Below are positions 5,627 through 7,038 of a stretch of 7,038 nt of DNA, one piece after another (positions within the stretch are counted from its first letter, which is position 1; every line of letters begins with the position of its first letter). Below the pieces are notes generated by a model, which did not search any database, was not told the origin of the DNA, and saw only the letters and a program-made list of their open reading frames with translations. Source of the stretch: Melioribacteraceae bacterium (GTDB lineage Bacteria > Bacteroidota > Ignavibacteria > Ignavibacteriales > Melioribacteraceae); the NCBI GenBank assembly GCA_026987055.1, contig JALSNL010000421.1:1-7038 (forward strand), given 5' to 3'. Position numbers and translations under genes: made by a program.

Positions 5627-7038
5627 TTATTTTGTGAACTGCTTGTATTGGTGAAATTTGGTAAGCACATCTTTTACATAATTAACGGTTTCAATACAAT
5701 TGCAATATCCGTTTTTAACAACTTTATCGGTATAATATTTTTTATTCGATTTTTTTAATAAATAATTTTCAACATTATTGAACCAAACATTTTTGTTTGC
5801 ACCGTATTTATCAGCAAGATTGTAAGCATCTACAATGTGTCCAAAACCAATATTGTAAGATGCTAATACAAATTTTATCCTTTCATTTTTATCTTTAATA
5901 TATTTTTGCCAAAATTTATCTAACCACGCAATATATTTAACTCCTGCAGTAATATTCTGTTCCGGATCCGATAAATCATCAGCTCCATAATGTTTCCCTG
6001 TTTCCGGCAATAATTGCATAATTCCAATAGCACCTACCCAAGATTTTGCATTATTATTAAACTGAGACTCAACATAAGCAATGGCAGCTAATAAACGCCA
6101 ATCATATCCAAAATTATTTGAACATTTTTTGAATATTTCATCATAGGGAGAAATTCGTCCCTTTCGGGAAAGAAAGTATTCACTTTTTCTTCTGTATTTG
6201 TAATAATATCTTTGTTGGTAATATCTGTCATAAACTATATAAAAATCTTTTGATTTTTTTAGTTCTTCAATCCATTCATTTAATTTTTTTAGTAGTAAAG
6301 AATCTCCTTTGTTTACAGCCCATGCAATTTTCTGTGAAAAAGAGATTTTTGTTTCAATATCAATATTCGGTAAATAACTTTGATTTAACGAGGCAATGTT
6401 TTCATCGGAAACTGTGTAATCAATTTCACCTTTGGAAACTTTCAATATTAAATCTTCGGTGGAAAGACTGTCATCTGCTTCAATAATATTAATATCGCTG
6501 CCGATTTCATCTGATAGATTTTTTAATCTGGTTAGATAAGCAGAACTGTGCCGGACATAAACAGTTTTTCCTTCCAAATCAATAGGATCTCTAATAAGAA
6601 TTTTATCTATTTTATCTTTTGTAAGTTTTCTCCAATTTTTAGGTTTTCGTTGTACCAATACCTGGCGGGTTTTATTAAGAGCTTCGGTAAAATCCAGTAT
6701 TTTTTTTCTTTCTTTTGTAACGGTTAAGTTCATAGCTATTAAATCACCTTCGCCGTTTTTAAGTTTTTCAATCATTTCTTTAATGCTTTTAACTACTTTA
6801 ATTTCAATTTCTTTTCCCAGCTTTTCCCCTAGCCTTTGCAACAGTTCATATTCAAAGCCCATAGTTTTTCCTTTATAAATAAAGTAACTATAAGCGTTGT
6901 TTCCTGTAATGGCAATAAGCTTATCTTTAGTAGTTAGATTGGTAAGATGAACTTTATTTTTTACAGTCTTTTCTTGTTTGCTTTGTTTACATGATATGAA
7001 AGTTAAAACAAAAAAAAGCGTTATAAATAATAGGGTTA
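5627..7038 (-). CDS. mltF: Membrane-bound lytic transglycosylase F-like lipoprotein (5' end outside window)
   Basis: This is a two-domain peptidoglycan enzyme. A periplasmic solute-binding-like domain (SBP_bac_3 type) is fused to a lysozyme-like SLT domain, which cleaves glycan strands to 1,6-anhydro-muropeptides. Numbering the 469 visible residues from the first complete codon (7036), a hydrophobic signal segment ends in the lipobox-like FISC with Cys16, so the mature protein is probably lipid-anchored. The binding domain spans about 39-265, including ITGNNAYSYFIYKGKTMGFEYE (42-63, shown here as ITGNN and MGFEYE at its ends). A Tyr/Arg-rich linker with SRKGRISPYDEIF (290-302) leads to the SLT domain. 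There the catalytic Glu is E323 in YVESQF, followed by GAIGIMQLLP (335-344), NITAGVKYIAWL (361-372) and ASYNIGFGHI (392-401). No ATG occurs in frame between the right edge and 6862, and the 6862 ATG lies inside the binding domain, so the true start is a few codons beyond the window. The lysine gene pair follows 95 bp downstream on the same strand with no evident terminator. Naming as MltF rests on domain order. Confidence 0.92.
   Translation of the reverse strand, partial: TLLFITLFFVLTFISCKQSKQEKTVKNKVHLTNLTTKDKLIAITGNNAYSYFIYKGKTMGFEYELLQRLGEKLGKEIEIKVVKSIKEMIEKLKNGEGDLIAMNLTVTKERKKILDFTEALNKTRQVLVQRKPKNWRKLTKDKIDKILIRDPIDLEGKTVYVRHSSAYLTRLKNLSDEIGSDINIIEADDSLSTEDLILKVSKGEIDYTVSDENIASLNQSYLPNIDIETKISFSQKIAWAVNKGDSLLLKKLNEWIEELKKSKDFYIVYDRYYQQRYYYKYRRKSEYFLSRKGRISPYDEIFKKCSNNFGYDWRLLAAIAYVESQFNNNAKSWVGAIGIMQLLPETGKHYGADDLSDPEQNITAGVKYIAWLDKFWQKYIKDKNERIKFVLASYNIGFGHIVDAYNLADKYGANKNVWFNNVENYLLKKSNKKYYTDKVVKNGYCNCIETVNYVKDVLTKFHQYKQFTK

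Noticed and set aside
6250..6486. 78-codon plus-strand ORF opposite mltF
   Set aside because: It is antisense to the solute-binding domain of a clearly conserved gene. Its Leu/Phe-rich product is typical of a shadow frame.
1..7038. A novel multi-gene system such as a defence island or CRISPR-like locus
   Set aside because: All four genes belong to well-known families with intact motifs and ordinary layout. There is no spaced repeat array, integrase, toxin-antitoxin pair or unknown conserved ORF.

Overview
The window is AT-rich chromosomal DNA with ordinary housekeeping content. I place the organism in the Bacteroidota/Ignavibacteriota (FCB) neighbourhood. The reasons are the strongly A/T-biased codon use, an MltF-type lipoprotein with the tyrosine- and arginine-rich linker I associate with this group, and separate, adjacent lysine-ketoglutarate reductase and saccharopine dehydrogenase genes. 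The RecG N-terminus (LPGVGPKRA, then YFFPSKYLDRT) reminds me more of Ignavibacteria than of classical Bacteroidia. This placement comes from recognition, not from a search.

Layout: bases 1-272 are non-coding, very AT-rich, and hold a perfect 12-bp dyad and copies of an ATTCTTAA octamer. A complete recG lies on the + strand (273-2453). Next is a 350-bp convergent intergenic region (2454-2803) with several inverted repeats and a clear GC-stem hairpin that can terminate transcription from both sides. Everything after that is on the minus strand. Read in the direction of transcription it is mltF (5627 to the right edge, with its 5' end outside the window), a lysine:2-oxoglutarate reductase (4227-5531), and a glutamate-forming saccharopine dehydrogenase (2804-4150).

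The two lysine genes form one metabolic unit. The first condenses lysine with 2-oxoglutarate into saccharopine. The second splits saccharopine into glutamate and 2-aminoadipate 6-semialdehyde. In animals and plants these are two halves of one polypeptide (AASS, LKR/SDH); here they are two genes 76 bp apart, each with an AAGGA ribosome-binding site. The mltF gene points the same way 95 bp upstream with no obvious terminator between, so co-transcription is possible, but no functional link is evident. RecG (replication-fork and recombination helicase) is unrelated and convergent.

I see no mobile element, CRISPR array, RNA gene or defence system. The items most worth a second look are small: the true, longer N-terminus of the MltF lipoprotein, a dyad overlapping the leader of the lysine-ketoglutarate reductase, and the dyads and repeated octamer flanking recG.
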